A program made the translations under genes and the position numbers. Of a DNA stretch of 64,000 nucleotides, positions 50,301 to 60,417 are shown in pieces. The notes beneath the pieces were generated by a model, which worked only from the letters and a program-made list of their open reading frames with translations, had not been told where the DNA came from and did not search any database. Source of the DNA: Lutjanus erythropterus (taxonomy: Eukaryota; Chordata; Actinopteri; Lutjaniformes; Lutjanidae); the NCBI GenBank assembly GCA_020091685.1, contig CM034598.1, positions 15,340,483 through 15,404,482 on the forward strand, given 5' to 3'. The number at the start of each line of letters is the position of its first letter. Within the stretch, counting starts at the first letter, position 1.

Positions 50301-53221
50301 TTTTAGGCTATGATATGCAATATATATCTTGATTTACATATTTCCTCTGAAATAAATCACAGTAAATTCTCAAATAGTGCAAACATAGAATATAATGCCA
50401 TCAGACAGCCTTTTCTGATGGGGAACTGCTGTTATACAAGTCAAATACTGCGCTCTGCAAACCAACCAAACTCCACCGAGAAAATCAGACACACAGAGAT
50501 GCTGGCTGCTACCTCCTTGAGCTGTTTGCTTGTTTGGGTTATTGTGTGAATCTAAACTAACCTTTCAAAACACAGAAGTCGCACAACAGCACACACAAGC
50601 TAAAATATCAAGGCCACGACAGACCAGCAACTCAGTGAAATAAAATAACTCATTTTGCCTATCGAGTCTGGTTGGTTTGGAGATACTGGGATTATATGAC
50701 GGTGGTTTCCTGCCAGAAAAGGCTGTCTGGTGAAAATATTCTGAATACAGAACACACTTAAACTGATAATTTTTTTATGGTGCACTTTTTTTAGGTGACC
50801 AAAATATGTTTTGCTGCTGACCCTGTCCACAGCATTACATTGCTTAGCCTCTGTGCTAGTGCCCCTCTCTGCTTCTCCAAACAGGGGGCATACCTACCAC
50901 CACTGACAATGGATAAATACCTCATTCAGCCCCACTTCAAATAATTTGAACTATCCCTTTAAATTACTCAGCAACAGGGCTGCATGATCTGGATTAAATC
51001 AAATATTGCAAAATGTTTGACCAAATATCTCAATATTGTGCCACTATTTTAGGGGTAATGATTGCTGCTTTCACAAAATATTAACACAATAAGATTTTTG
51101 ATAAATAATAATTAGCAATGTGAATATAATGCATGAGTGGGTAAAATCCAATAACAGAACAGTGGGAACAGTCTGGTACATTCAGGAAATTACATCATTT
51201 TTCTGTAATGCAGCCATTAAAACCAGGAAAAGACAGAAAACAGTTATGTCATATCATGATATAATGATATCCAAAATCTAAGATGATATCTTGTCTCATA
51301 TCATGATATTGATATACCATCTATATATTACCCAGCCCTAACAAAAACAAGTTTTAATCCAGAATAATTAATGATGATAGACAAGAGATGTACCAGGTGA
51401 GCGTCAGTCCCAGGAATAATGTAGGCAAAGATATTCAGGGGAAGCATTTGCTTTCGTAACTCCTGCAGCTGGAGAGTGGTATTTACTGCTGTGCTGGGGA
51501 GGTACTGTTACACACACACACACACACACAGACAGAGGGAGAGAGAGAGACATACAAGAGTGTGAAAAGTCGTAAGATTTAATTAAAACCTCAAGAACTG
51601 CTGATTCATCCCTTTCTGTATCTCACAATGTAATCATTAACGGTGGTGGATGTGCAGTAATCTTTAACTGTAACTGTACATGCAACATGTTCCATGACAG
51701 GAAAAGTCAAGCAACTTTGAGGAAAATTTTATGACTTAATTTTTGCAATTAAAAAAAAAATGAAATAGCAGCGCATCCATTCACAAGCTGATCTCACCGG
51801 TGGGGACAAAGAACAGTTCCTCTCAGTCCCTGCAAACGCAGCGGCACCAACAGCGTTTCCTGAAATGAGAAGGTGACAGGAGACCTCAGAAAATGACATT
51901 CAGTTTCTGACCGAGCTGAGCAACGCAAGCACATTTTCAGACCAGCATGAAGTGCTTCTCTTTTTTTGGTAACTTATCATGTTGTATTGTTATCGGACAC
52001 AGTGACTGTGAGCAATCTGTGCAATCAATGCAACTCAGCGCTCAGGACAAGGACAAAAACTCAGTCAAAGTAAAGGACAAAGGACTCAATGCTGTATACT
52101 GTGCAACTATACTTACTTACTTGAATATTCTATATCATATCTGTACATATTGTTACTACTGTTTATATTTATTCTTTTTGTGTATGGACGATTTCTGTTT
52201 TCTTATTTTCTATTTATGCTTTGTTTATTCTTAAGCACCAATATACCACAGCAAATTCCCTTTACGTCCTATGTAAAAAAAACATGGCAATAAAACCAAT
52301 TCTGATTTATATCATCCTTGCATATATTTATTTAAGTCTTTCTACAAAGTATATCCTTTATACCTGTCCAATTATCCTGTGCCATTATATTTATTAATGT
52401 TAAACTGTCCTGTGAATGTTGTTCTAGTATGCTGTGCAGCCCAGTCTGTGTAATTATCCATTTTACACACTCTTTCTCCCTGTCATTATGCTACACACAT
52501 ATATTTCAATATGCATGCAATTATCCTGCGTAGTTATCCATACATATATCTGCAAAAGTTAAAGGTGTATATAATATACATAGCATCTTTTATTTTATTT
52601 TCTATTTAATTTGTATTTTTGGGTATCACTTGCTCTTTTTCTACCTTTGCTTTTGACTCTTGAGTTGCTGTAACATGAATTTACCCAGCATCGGATCAAT
52701 AAAGTCTATCTTGTATTATCTTATCTGGACAAGCTCAGATACCATGATATCAGTTACATCAACCACAACTTAAATAAGACTAATGCAATCAAGATAGTGA
52801 AGTTCAATCATGTGTATGTTCTTGAGAGATGAGACAGAGCTCTTATCTCCTTCTACGACTAATTTTATGCAAAGAAATCCTGATGAGGCACAGAAAGAGC
52901 AGATGGCAATTTCTTATGCCCCCTTTAGCAAGCTTTGAGTGTTTTTACAGCGTGACACAAACTGATTGCAGTTTGTTATATTATAAAAATGTGTGATAAA
53001 AAAAACTGTTATATGATCTGTTTTTACATTTTACACTGCTTCACAGCTTCTGTCATCATTGTATACAAGTAGACAAATGGATCATCACAGTCAATCAGTA
53101 AAAGTCTGCACACAGAGAGCAGAGACTTTACTCTTACAGATAGATAAGTGAGGACAAAGACAAACTTTTTACCTGTTAGTGCCGCCACAGACAGAGCCAA
53201 CAGCCAGCCACAAGAAGGCAT
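32663..53221 (-). CDS. xpnpep2: xpnpep2, membrane-bound X-prolyl aminopeptidase P2, complete coding region in 21 exons
   Basis: Cleaves the N-terminal residue from X-Pro peptides such as bradykinin at the outer cell surface. Exons in transcript order: 53221-53173, 51859-51798, 51504-51394, 50205-50142, 48724-48620, 46341-46255, 46087-45944, 43999-43898, 42878-42797, 42627-42426, 40345-40256, 39908-39799, 39068-38991, 37923-37852, 37755-37695, 37398-37329, 37112-37008, 35525-35466, 35342-35266, 35170-35081, 32863-32663. They sum to 2022 bases, 673 residues plus stop (human 674), every junction in frame. Residues 1-16 start a signal peptide (MPSCGWLLALSVAALT). Creatinase-like domains hold AYIIPGTDAH and TDSRYW. 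The M24 peptidase core has all five metal ligands: D447 (LVDSGGQ), D458 (TTDITR), H521 (GHGTGHGVG), E552 (SIEPGYY) and E566 (RIEDVA). A Ser-rich stretch followed by a hydrophobic end (SLTLITLAVALLHNII) is a GPI-anchor signal. Exon 17 uses the donor GTACGT. Confidence 0.97.
32864..35080 (-). other. last intron of xpnpep2
   Basis: Contains an AGTACAAGTAC-rich MITE piece (about 33072-33260, with AATATAAGTAAAAGTCATTA) and a partial relative of the long palindromic family at about 34320-34560 (AACCAGAAACAGCTGCAG, CCAGACTCCACTGACAAAG, a TTGTGTTTTTGTTAGACTTT stretch). Confidence 0.55.
36258..36517. mobile_element. hAT-like MITE, GGGCTGCAAC family, in an xpnpep2 intron
   Basis: Starts GTGAGGTGCAACAATTACTT and ends CTTTCAGCTCTA. 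Flanks CATACAGG (36250-36257) and CATGCAGG (36518-36525) agree at 7 of 8 bases. Lies between exons 17 and 18. Confidence 0.65.
37415..37442. repeat. four exact tandem copies of a 7-mer next to an xpnpep2 acceptor
   Basis: GTGATTA is repeated four times. On the gene strand this reads TAATCAC four times, 15-42 bases before the 3' splice site of exon 16, overlapping the usual branch-point zone. Each unit boundary gives a CTAAT, which fits the loose branch-site pattern yTnAy. Confidence 0.8.
37924..38990 (-). other. xpnpep2 intron 13
   Basis: A T-run at 38804-38820 and otherwise AT-rich sequence. No gene or named repeat is recognised. Confidence 0.55.
39130..39740 (+). mobile_element. L2/CR1-type LINE fragment: end of reverse transcriptase and beyond
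   Basis: In xpnpep2 intron 12, opposite to the gene. The plus strand reads FKYHLDNPVGKLHQKI, then after one frame change RKTIVEAVFLSVMDYGDVIY and STLKPLNYVYHSAHSCITGD, which is the C-terminal RT region of L2/Rex-like LINEs. A stop follows YHLTS at 39431; further family-like words continue in other frames to about 39740. The 5' part of the element is absent, as in most LINE copies. Confidence 0.75.
41266..41303. repeat. CA microsatellite
   Basis: About 15 CA units with a lead-in GACACACA, inside xpnpep2 intron 10, between exons 10 and 11. Confidence 0.9.
41838..42330. repeat. TTTTAGTTTTAGTT-type MITE
   Basis: A T-rich left arm (CATTAGTTTTTATTTTGTTT, TTCAGTTTTGGTTCAG) and a related right arm (GTTTCAGTTGACTAAAATG, AGTTTTAGTTTTTACTTTAG) bracket a less biased middle with CCAGTGCCCTCTCATGCTTG. 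This composition is typical of a common fish MITE. Borders are uncertain. Confidence 0.4.
45880..45931. repeat. TG/CG microsatellite by the xpnpep2 exon 7 donor
   Basis: An impure TG run with CGCACGTGCG in the middle. On the gene strand it is a CA-rich tract starting about 13 bases past the exon 7 donor. Confidence 0.85.
46342..48619 (-). other. xpnpep2 intron 5
   Basis: AT-rich. A possible hAT-like MITE end, GGTCGAGTACTCAGCTGAAA, lies at 47797 and related words run to about 48120. No gene is seen. Confidence 0.5.
48989..49691. repeat. long inverted-repeat MITE, GGTCSCACTTT ends
   Basis: The left half (GGGTCCCACTTTTAC, ACATGTACTTTGTATCAAAT, GGTAAATAGGGACACATTAC) is matched inverted by the right half (reversed: GGTCGCACTTTATTTTAC, GGTGTACTTTGTATTAAAAT, GGTAAATAGGGACATATTAC). 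Arms are about 270-300 bases. Located in xpnpep2 intron 4; no coding capacity. Confidence 0.7.
50262..51340. mobile_element. hAT-like MITE (GGGCTGGGCGATAT) containing a palindromic TTAA-type element
   Basis: Outer ends CAGGGCTGGGCGATATGG and, reversed, TAGGGCTGGGTAATATATAG. From about 50395 to 50962 lies a palindromic-family copy (CATCAGACAGCCTTTTCTGA; right end reversed TTTAAAGGGATAGTTCAAAT) lacking its outer left arm. Sits in xpnpep2 intron 3. Confidence 0.7.
51511..51530. repeat. (CA)10 directly at an xpnpep2 acceptor
   Basis: On the gene strand this is (TG)10 followed by TAACAG, the 3' splice site of exon 3. It stands where a pyrimidine tract is expected; further upstream is TCTCTCTCCCTCTGTC. 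Confidence 0.95.
52100..52320 (+). repeat. LINE 3' end (L2/Rex-like), first of two
   Basis: GCAACTATACTTACTTACTT, then TTCTTAAGCACCAATATACC, CAGCAAATTCCCTTTACGTC and GGCAATAAAACCAATTCTGA: the usual order of a fish LINE 3' UTR ending in an ATAAA...TTCTGATT tail. Opposite to xpnpep2, in intron 1. Confidence 0.65.
52330..52735 (+). repeat. LINE 3' end, second, different subfamily
   Basis: An AT-rich stretch ending ATTTACCCAGCATCGGATCA then ATAAAGTCTATCTTG, the ATCAATAAAG-type tail of fish LINEs. Its upstream part is not clearly coding. Confidence 0.5.
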
Positions 53222-53470
53222 CTTGGCACTCCGAGCCCGTCACGAACAGATCCACACACAGAGTGGCTACAGAGCAGGTGCTCCGCTGTGTGTGCAGCGT
53301 ATGTGAGAAAGTGTGTGTGGGTCTGGTGAAAATAGTGTGTGGGTGTCTGCGAGTAAGTGCATGACTGTCCTCTCTCTCTCTTGCTCTCTCTCTCTCTCTC
53401 TCTCTCTGTTTCTCCTCCTCCTGCTCCTCTGCCACCACTCACTATCTCCTCTCCTCTCCCTGCGGACCTC
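53222..53470 (-). promoter_or_regulatory. xpnpep2 5' UTR and promoter-proximal region
   Basis: Upstream of the start codon on the minus strand lie CA/GT-rich sequence and then a (GA)n tract (CT on the plus strand, about 53371-53407) followed by GGAGGAGGAG-like purines. No TATA or CCAAT box is evident. The TSS is probably in or just upstream of this purine tract, which is inference. Confidence 0.35.
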
Positions 53471-54149
53471 TGATAGGAATCATGTGCAGTGACTTTGGGG
53501 GTTGGCTCTTCTCAGAAACATTTCTCTGTGTCTTGACCTAAAATATGGTGTGCCAAGCCACATTGATTGACCACCCATCTGTTTGCCCCCCCCCCCCCCC
53601 ATATCTCACAGAGTTGCTCAATGTTTTTCTTTGTATCGTGATGCATCTGAGGATTAGGAATTTCCAGTGGAGATGCATGGTCATCTAGCATGTGTTTTTG
53701 ATCAAATAAAAACACAATATTTATATTCTAACTATTTGCAAAAATAATAAATGCCAGCACTGAACTTGTTTTTTTTTTTTGTTTTTACCATTTTTTCTTA
53801 GACAAATATTTGTCTGTGGAGATGTAGATTTTCATATTTTACACATGAATGCATGTGTGAGTCTCTTTGTCTGCAGATCCACAGATTACAGGCAAGTTGT
53901 TGTAATTCTGCAGAGATTTCCATAGAAAACATTTGTGCTTCTGGCATTTTTAAATCCTTGTATTCAAGCCAAGTGTATAATACCACTTAGCTAAAAGAAG
54001 GTGGATGACAAGAGGTGGGTGGAGGGTGTATGAGTAGGAGATTTATTACAGCAACGATATATTTAGTCTGTCTTGAGACATTTTTGTATATCTTTTCTTA
54101 ATTTACTGGAATTTGTTTGACGTCATTTTATCCTGGCTGAGTTTAAACA

Positions 54150-55632
54150 GACATTTGGGAAAATGTGGCCTTTCCCTTTTTTAGTTTGTTGAGAGTTAGA
54201 TGAGAAAATTGATACAGTAGTACGACTGAATGATATGCAATAATTTTCATTTTGCAATTGCAACATGAGTCACCATTTTAGTGGGAATGTCTGTTTTTGC
54301 ATTTCAGTTTCACTGGAGAAAAAAAAGTATAAAAATGACGATGATGTGATTTCTGTTGTGGTTTGTACCAAACAAGTATCTTCCCTTACGTCAGGAGAAT
54401 ATGACTTAGAGGCCTGGACATCTCTGCTGCAGCACAATGATTCATTTATAATGGCATGTTATGACACATTTTACCTTTATCAAAAAATAGTAGCTCCTGT
54501 GATCTGGATATTGCACTTGGCCATACACAAGCATACAAGGCAATCAGTCATTTGATTTATCATTTACAACAAGGTTGTATAAGATTTCTATGTAGTTCCA
54601 CCTTTGATTGATTGATTGATTGGTCTTGGGTTGAGTGCTGAGGATGAATTAAGCAGTCTCACAGCTCGAAGGAAGAAGCCGCTCTTCAGTCTGATGGTAC
54701 AGCAGCAGAGACACTAATATTGTGCAGACACCTCACCTCCTCAATATTAGTGATGCTCAGTTGGTGGTACCAATCATCCTCTGGGCAGTTTTAATGACCT
54801 GCTGCTCCTGTTCTTGGCTGTGCACGTCCCATGATGCTTGTTTGTGTTTGTTTACACTTCGACCAGTTTCCAGTCAGGATGCCTTTTATTGCTCCTCTGT
54901 AGAAGTTAACAAGAACTGTTCACAGGAATTTTGTCATCTTAAATTTCCTTAATATTACAGCTGTTTCTAAGCCTTCTTTACCAGGGTGGAGATGTGTGAT
55001 GTGCCACCCATGACAGGCTCTCTGTGATGTCGATTTCCAGGATTCTAAAACTGTTCCACCTCAGCTCCACTGATAGAGACAAGGCTGTGTGTCTTTGCCT
55101 CCTTTCTCTGAAAATCAACAATCAGCTCCTTGACTGTGCTGATGTTGAGCAGTAGGTCGTTTTCTGTGGACCACTAAGCAAGACTGTTGGTAGTGGTTTC
55201 ATATTACAATTTTGATTATATTGGGATTAATTGTTCAGCCCTTATCGATACCATTCCCATATCTAACCATAAATACAGGAAAATGAAAAAACACTAGCCT
55301 GGCTCTGTCTGAAGGTAACAAAATTTGCCTACCAGCACCTTTAAATCTCAGTACTTCACTCATTATATTCTGCTTGTTTACATCATAGACAAACAAAAGT
55401 GTAAAAACAACAATTTACTGTTTCAGGGGGGTTAATGTGTGGTTCTACTTCTTGGCTGCACTGTACGCAGTGAGCTCTTGATGAGGTTACAGAGACTCTA
55501 GGATGTCACTGTGCTCAGCCAAGAAATGTTGTTATCTTTGGACAGAGCCAGACTAACTGTTTCCCCATGTTTCAAGCCTTTCTGCTAAACTAAGCTAAGC
55601 TAACCAGCTGCTGCCTGTAGCTTCATAAACCA
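54150..55632. mobile_element. fold-back MITE broken by a hAT-like MITE that is itself broken by a LINE
   Basis: The outer element (same family as 4597-5365) runs ACATTTGGGAAAATGTGG, GAGTTAGATGAGAAAATTGA and resumes at about 55244 with TCGATACCATTCCCATATCT, then CTAGCCTGGCTCTGTCTGAA and its inverted mate GGACAGAGCCAGACTAAC, ending CTAAGCTAAGCTAACCAGCT. Between, TACGACTGAATGATATGC (about 54221) to ATTAATTGTTCAGCCCTTA (55243) is a hAT-like MITE. Within that, 54600-55190 is a LINE piece. Confidence 0.6.
54600..55190 (-). mobile_element. L2/Rex-type LINE reverse-transcriptase fragment
   Basis: Read on the minus strand, in drifting frames: KELIVDF-like (SRS then LLIFREKGGKDTQ), SISGAEVEQ-like, LVKKA-like, VNFYRGAIKGILTGNWSKC, then VIKTAQRMIGT and ERLLPSSCETA. 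This is the order of the C-terminal RT domain of a very common fish LINE. Several stops and frame changes show it is old. A (TGAT)n run borders it at 54608. Confidence 0.7.
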
Positions 55633-55638
55633 TGACCT

Positions 55639-56830
55639 TCAAAAAAACCTTGGAAATTTGTGTTTGTTCGATCATATTTCTGTTCTCACTGTATTATCTG
55701 CTGTGTATCTAATGTCATTTGTAAGGAATCTGCATTTGTGGGATGAGCAGCACAGCTGATTATGTGGGTGGGTCTAAAGTGAAATGTGCCAGATTTTCCT
55801 GCAAATATAAGAGCACTGACAAGAGAGTTGTCTGGGGAATTGGCTGATTAAACTCCATCAGTAACAAGGAACAAACAAGACATATTGGAAATTTTATGCT
55901 TTGTTCATTGAACAAAGAGTCGGGAGCCTCAGTAGTGGGTGGAAGAACCACACACAGCCACAGCAGCCTGGCACCTCCTCCTCATGCTGGTCACACGTTG
56001 CTCTGGGATGGCGTTCCATCTCTCAACAAGGATGTGTCGCAGGTCAACCAATGAAGTTGCATCGATCATTCTAGCATGTACAGGATGTCCGAACTGATCC
56101 CACAAGTGTTCAGTTGGGTTGAGATGTGGGCTGTTGGCAGGCAGTTCCATTCTCTCTACTCCCACATTTTGCAGGTAGTCTGTGATAACCCTGGCTCTGT
56201 GAGGGCGAGTGTGGAAATATGGGGTTCTCATTGATTGCAGAATCTCATCCTGATATCTTACAGACTCGAGTTAGCCTTCAGTGGTGACAAGCCTTGTTTT
56301 GCTGGTGATTTAGATGCCGCCCCACACCATGATACTGCCCCCAGCAAAAGCTGTAACTTGAGTCACGCAACAATCAGCATAGCATTCTTCATGTTGCCTC
56401 CATATACAACTTGAACACTTGTGGGATCAGTTCAAGCATGCTGTACATGCTGGAGTGACCAACGCAAGCATGTTGGCCACCCGCTACTGAGGCTCCCAGC
56501 TGTTTGTTCAATGAATAAAGTATAACATTTCTACTATGTCTTGTTTGTTCCTTGTTACTGATAGAGTTCGATCAGCCAATCCCCCAGACAACTCAAAAAA
56601 ATAGAGTCAATACCAACAGGAGGATACTCTGTTTGATATTTGTAGGAAAACACATTTCACTTGGGACCCACCCACATAATCAGCTGTGCTGCTCAGCCCA
56701 CAAATGCAGGATCCTTACACATGACATCATGAACAGACTCTCCAATGATATAAGGTACACAGCTAATAATACAGTGAGAACAGAGTTATGATCGACCAAA
56801 CATAAATTTCCAACCTTTTTTTTTTTTTGA
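55639..56830. mobile_element. palindromic Tc1-type relic with transposase ends in both arms
   Basis: Long inverted arms: about 55639-55945 (GGAAATTTGTGTTTGTTCGA, ATTATGTGGGTGGGTC) against about 56480-56830 inverted. On the minus strand, 56231-55929 and upstream read MVWGGI, TSKTRLV, VRYQDEILQ, RPHRARVITDYLQNVGVERM, NPTEHLWDQF and SMRRRCQAAVAVCGSSTHY plus stop, a Tc1-like transposase end with a deletion removing the second catalytic Asp region and with internal stops. The right arm holds a second, plus-strand copy: LEHLWDQFKHAVHAGVTNAS, MLATRY, stop at 56490, deleted inside. It cannot be active. Confidence 0.8.
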
Positions 56831-58000
56831 CAAGATAATTTACCTTACGGACTGTGATGGCCCTTGTGCTAGTTTCTGTGCTGGTCACTGCTGTTGCTGT
56901 GCTTTCTCCTCTCAGGGCTGCAGGCCTGTAGACCTAATTAGGAGCTTAATCAGTGCGTGGGACACACCTGGGTCTGGTGTGATCCATGTAGATAAAGCCA
57001 GAGCGGTAGCCATTCTCGTTGGTAGACGTTCTCATCCCAATATCTTTGCTTTTCTTTCTCTTTCTTTGTTTTTGCAGCCCAACACCCATACAGCACATTT
57101 CCATTCCCCAAATCTATTGATCCTACAGATTTATCCTATCTACTTTTTGTGTTTTTCATTATTTTTGTTTAAACAATTTACTTATTGATATAGTTTACCC
57201 ATGTGTCTCCCATTTCTGTTGCAGTCTAAGAGCCGTAAGGCAGTAACACAACCACAAGTTATTCCATAGCATTCAAAAATGTGTTGTGCAGTTGGAGGCA
57301 CAGACAGTACAGACTCACAGCACAGGTTGCCCACAGGCAGTGACTGCTTGCTTTACTGCCTGCCAGACTCCATTAACATATTGCTCAGTTTAACTGTCTT
57401 AAAAGTATAATAATATATTTATTTGCTACCTTCTATGACAGGCTTTGTGTGTAGACAGTGCTCTACAAATATAGATCATTATTATTTTTATCATCATTAT
57501 ATAAACAGACAGGACTCTCATATGATCACTGGGCCAATTAGTCAGTGCACAGCAACCGCAAAATCTCTACAGAGCTTCAGAGCGGTCTGTTATTGATGGT
57601 TTATTAATCTGGCGCACCAGATTTATGCATGTACAGCTTGTGATTTACAGACATTGCAACTCAATACATTTTTATAAGGTAACACCTCTGTGCTGCACTG
57701 GGATCCACAGGCTTTGATCATAGCTTCAAAACCTGGCAGACCTTCAGACTACAGTGCTGAATTAAGACATGGGCAATATACAGTGATACAGAGCTGTATC
57801 TCTCAGGGCTATGCATTAGGGGGTAGATTGAACTGTATCTTACTCAGGCATAAAGGCGTCTGTGGGCTTTAATATCTATGAATATTAAAGGAAACTGGTA
57901 TCAAACGTAATTCAAATTTCATCCCCTTCATTTGAAATTGACCCTTTTTTCACCCTGTGAGACAAGCTCAGCTGACCCTTTGAATTAAGCAGCTCTTTCC
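56831..58000. other. intergenic flank
   Basis: No gene recognised. Short open stretches (for example 56979-57188) lack any family resemblance. Confidence 0.5.
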
Positions 58001-58004
58001 CATC

Positions 58005-58165
58005 TATCATTATCACCACTGAAGTGCCCTTGAGCAAGGCCCTTAACTCCAACACCTCCAGTGGAGCTGCTCAGTGGTCGTCAGATCAGACTGTGGTTCT
58101 ACTGGAGAGCTTGTAGGAGTCAGTGTGTTACTGTGTGAATATGATCTACACTCCTGTGTGGGTAA
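58005..58165 (+). repeat. CCCTTGAGCAAGGC dispersed fish repeat
   Basis: GAAGTGCCCTTGAGCAAGGC, then CCAGTGGAGCTGCTCAGTGG and GTCAGTGTGTTACTGTGTGA keep the order of a very abundant fish repeat. The class is uncertain. Confidence 0.6.
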
Positions 58166-58369
58166 AACCTTAATATAAATGAAATATGTTTTGTGATTGT
58201 GTGTGTGTGCCTTGGCCAAATGTGCCGTTTATTATCTTGTGCAGACGGACCTACTGCACCAGGTTTTACCAGGTCTGTAGCGCAAGTAGTTTCAGTTTCA
58301 ATGAGCCTTGAATGTGATGCTTAGGGCCATGCCTTCATGTTTAGACCTCCCACCAGCTGCTCTAGCAGC

Positions 58370-58530
58370 TTTGTGAAGCTATGTTGTGTGCTTTGAGCTA
58401 AATGCTAACATCAGCATGCTAACATGAAGGTGTTTAGCAGTTTTACGTTCATCAGGTTCACTAAATGCTTAGTTTCGCATTTTAGCATGTTAACATCACT
58501 ATCACTAGAACAAAGCTGACTTTGCCGCTG
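58370..58530 (-). repeat. TTAGCATGCTAAC-type dispersed repeat, second copy
   Basis: GCTAAATGCTAACATCAGCA, TGCTAACATGAAGGTGTTTA and TTTTAGCATGTTAACATCAC match the family at 9120-9370 in the other direction. Confidence 0.5.
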
Positions 58531-59487
58531 ATAAAACCACACTGCCAGCATAGCTAAATACACTATAACATTCTGTAAGTATAAGATAAGAAAGCATAAG
58601 AGGTTTCTGTGTTTAAAAAAGAAATAAGTATTTTAGTACCATAAAACAAAACCTTTCACTTGTACTAAAAGGTGTTTTTTAATTGATTTTATAGCTAGAT
58701 AATTCTCTATGCATAGATCCATAAATTAATGTTGTGTGTGTGTCACTGTCAAAGCAGAACCTGCTTTGTTTCTGCTCACAGCAGTATTTTTAGATATAAG
58801 GGGACCAAGGTATTAAGTTTAACATTTTATTATCACATTCAGTAAAAGGCCACATATACACTTTTCCAACCTGTTCTGATCAGTGTGAAAGTCTCATGAT
58901 AATAAACCACAATTTTAAAATCAGGCTTTGGAAACCAAATTACACATAACATAGCTTGTATTTCAGAAATTCAACAAGCCCTAACCATGAAACTGCAAAG
59001 AATTTACTTTTTTCATCATCATTTCATGGTAGAGGAAAAAAATGCCATAAGTGCAACATGGTCTGCTTTTTACTCCATTTTACATTTTGACACAAGCCTG
59101 ATTGACTCTGACGGTGACTTGAGATACATTTGCCCAATGGGCTTGAACAACCTGTCTGATGAGGAGAAATCACAGACTGTTTCCACTAAGAGGCAGAGGA
59201 AGACAGGAGGGAAGGTGCAGAGAGCAGCACCTGTAGTCTGTTTGAAGCATAAATAATTACTACAAGCTCCTGTGCAACAACATTAGTGATTAGCAGGCTG
59301 AGCTGCTTACACGAGAAAGAGGAGCTGACAGATTTGCTTTGAGTTCTTCTTACTTCTGACATTTTGACACAAGCCTGATTGACTTGAGACAACTAGAAGA
59401 GTAATCTGCTCCTGGCCAATAGAAGAAAAATGGCCATCTTAGGTGAGCATTTAAGGACACAAGTGTACCAACGTGTCATATCTCTTA

Positions 59488-59825
59488 AGTGCAAACCAGG
59501 TGGTCACCATTCCTAAAAGAGGAAACGTCAGTAAGAGCCACAACTGGAGAGGCATAATGCTGCTGTCCATCCCCAGCAAACTTTCCTGTAGAATCATTTT
59601 AGACAGAATACACTCAGCCCAGGATTCAGGACGGATAGATCATGTGCAGACCATACCGCCACACTCAGAGTCATTGTGGAACAGTGTGCTGAATGTCAAG
59701 CCACCTTCTACATTCATTTTGTTGATTTTTTAAAAAGGCTTTGATAGCCTGGACAGGAAAACACCGTGGAAGCTGCTAGGTCACTATGGTCTACCCGCTA
59801 AAGTCATAAACTTAATAAAGAAAAG
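59488..59825 (+). mobile_element. LINE reverse-transcriptase fragment (RTE-like guess)
   Basis: The plus strand reads VVTIPKRGN, SHNWRGIMLLSIPSKL and RIILDRIHSAQDSGR, then with frame changes FVDF-like and KAFDSLDRKTPWKLLGHYGL, PAKVINLIK. These are RT motifs around the NWRGI block and the start of the F-DF-KAFDS block. The stretch between the blocks is damaged and shortened. The clade is a guess. Confidence 0.65.
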
Positions 59826-60417
59826 TGTAACAAGATTTTGAAATTTTATCCACACATATTCCACTGAATTAGGCCGTTGATCCCACAACATTTTAAGTAC
59901 ATGCCTAAACATAACCCTTGTGATATGAAAGTGGTTATCTGATCAGATTGTAGTACCTGCTCAGACAGGAGGTTGTAAAACAACCCCAGAGTCACCCTGG
60001 ACCTACATGAACTATGATTTAAGGCATTAGAAATGATGGGTCCTGGTAGGAGACTTGTGTAAGCTGAGTAATAATACTGGTGATTGTTAAGTTGTGTGTC
60101 TTGGTGCATAATGAATGTTTCGTGTGACTAACTTGTCTTTCTATTACCTCGTGTATGTAATTTGTTCTCAGGCCTCAATTGCAAAAGAGATTATAATCTC
60201 TGAATAAATTAAGCTTAAACATACTACAGAAAGTTTTTCACTGGTTATAAAAAAGTCTAAATTTAATACTGTTGTCTCTATATGACCTACATAAGCAAAT
60301 GAGACCATTAGAAGATTGGCTGTTTCTATATAGTTATTTTGAGCCAAGAATGACGTCTCCCTTCACATGTTTTATAATCTGATCTTTTCTGTTTATCCAG
60401 CTGGTTGTTATATTTCA

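Noticed and set aside
53169-53442. Minus-strand open frames over the xpnpep2 5' region with Arg/Glu repeats
   Set aside because: They are translations of the GA microsatellite and 5' UTR; the true start at 53221 is set by the signal peptide and splicing to exon 2.
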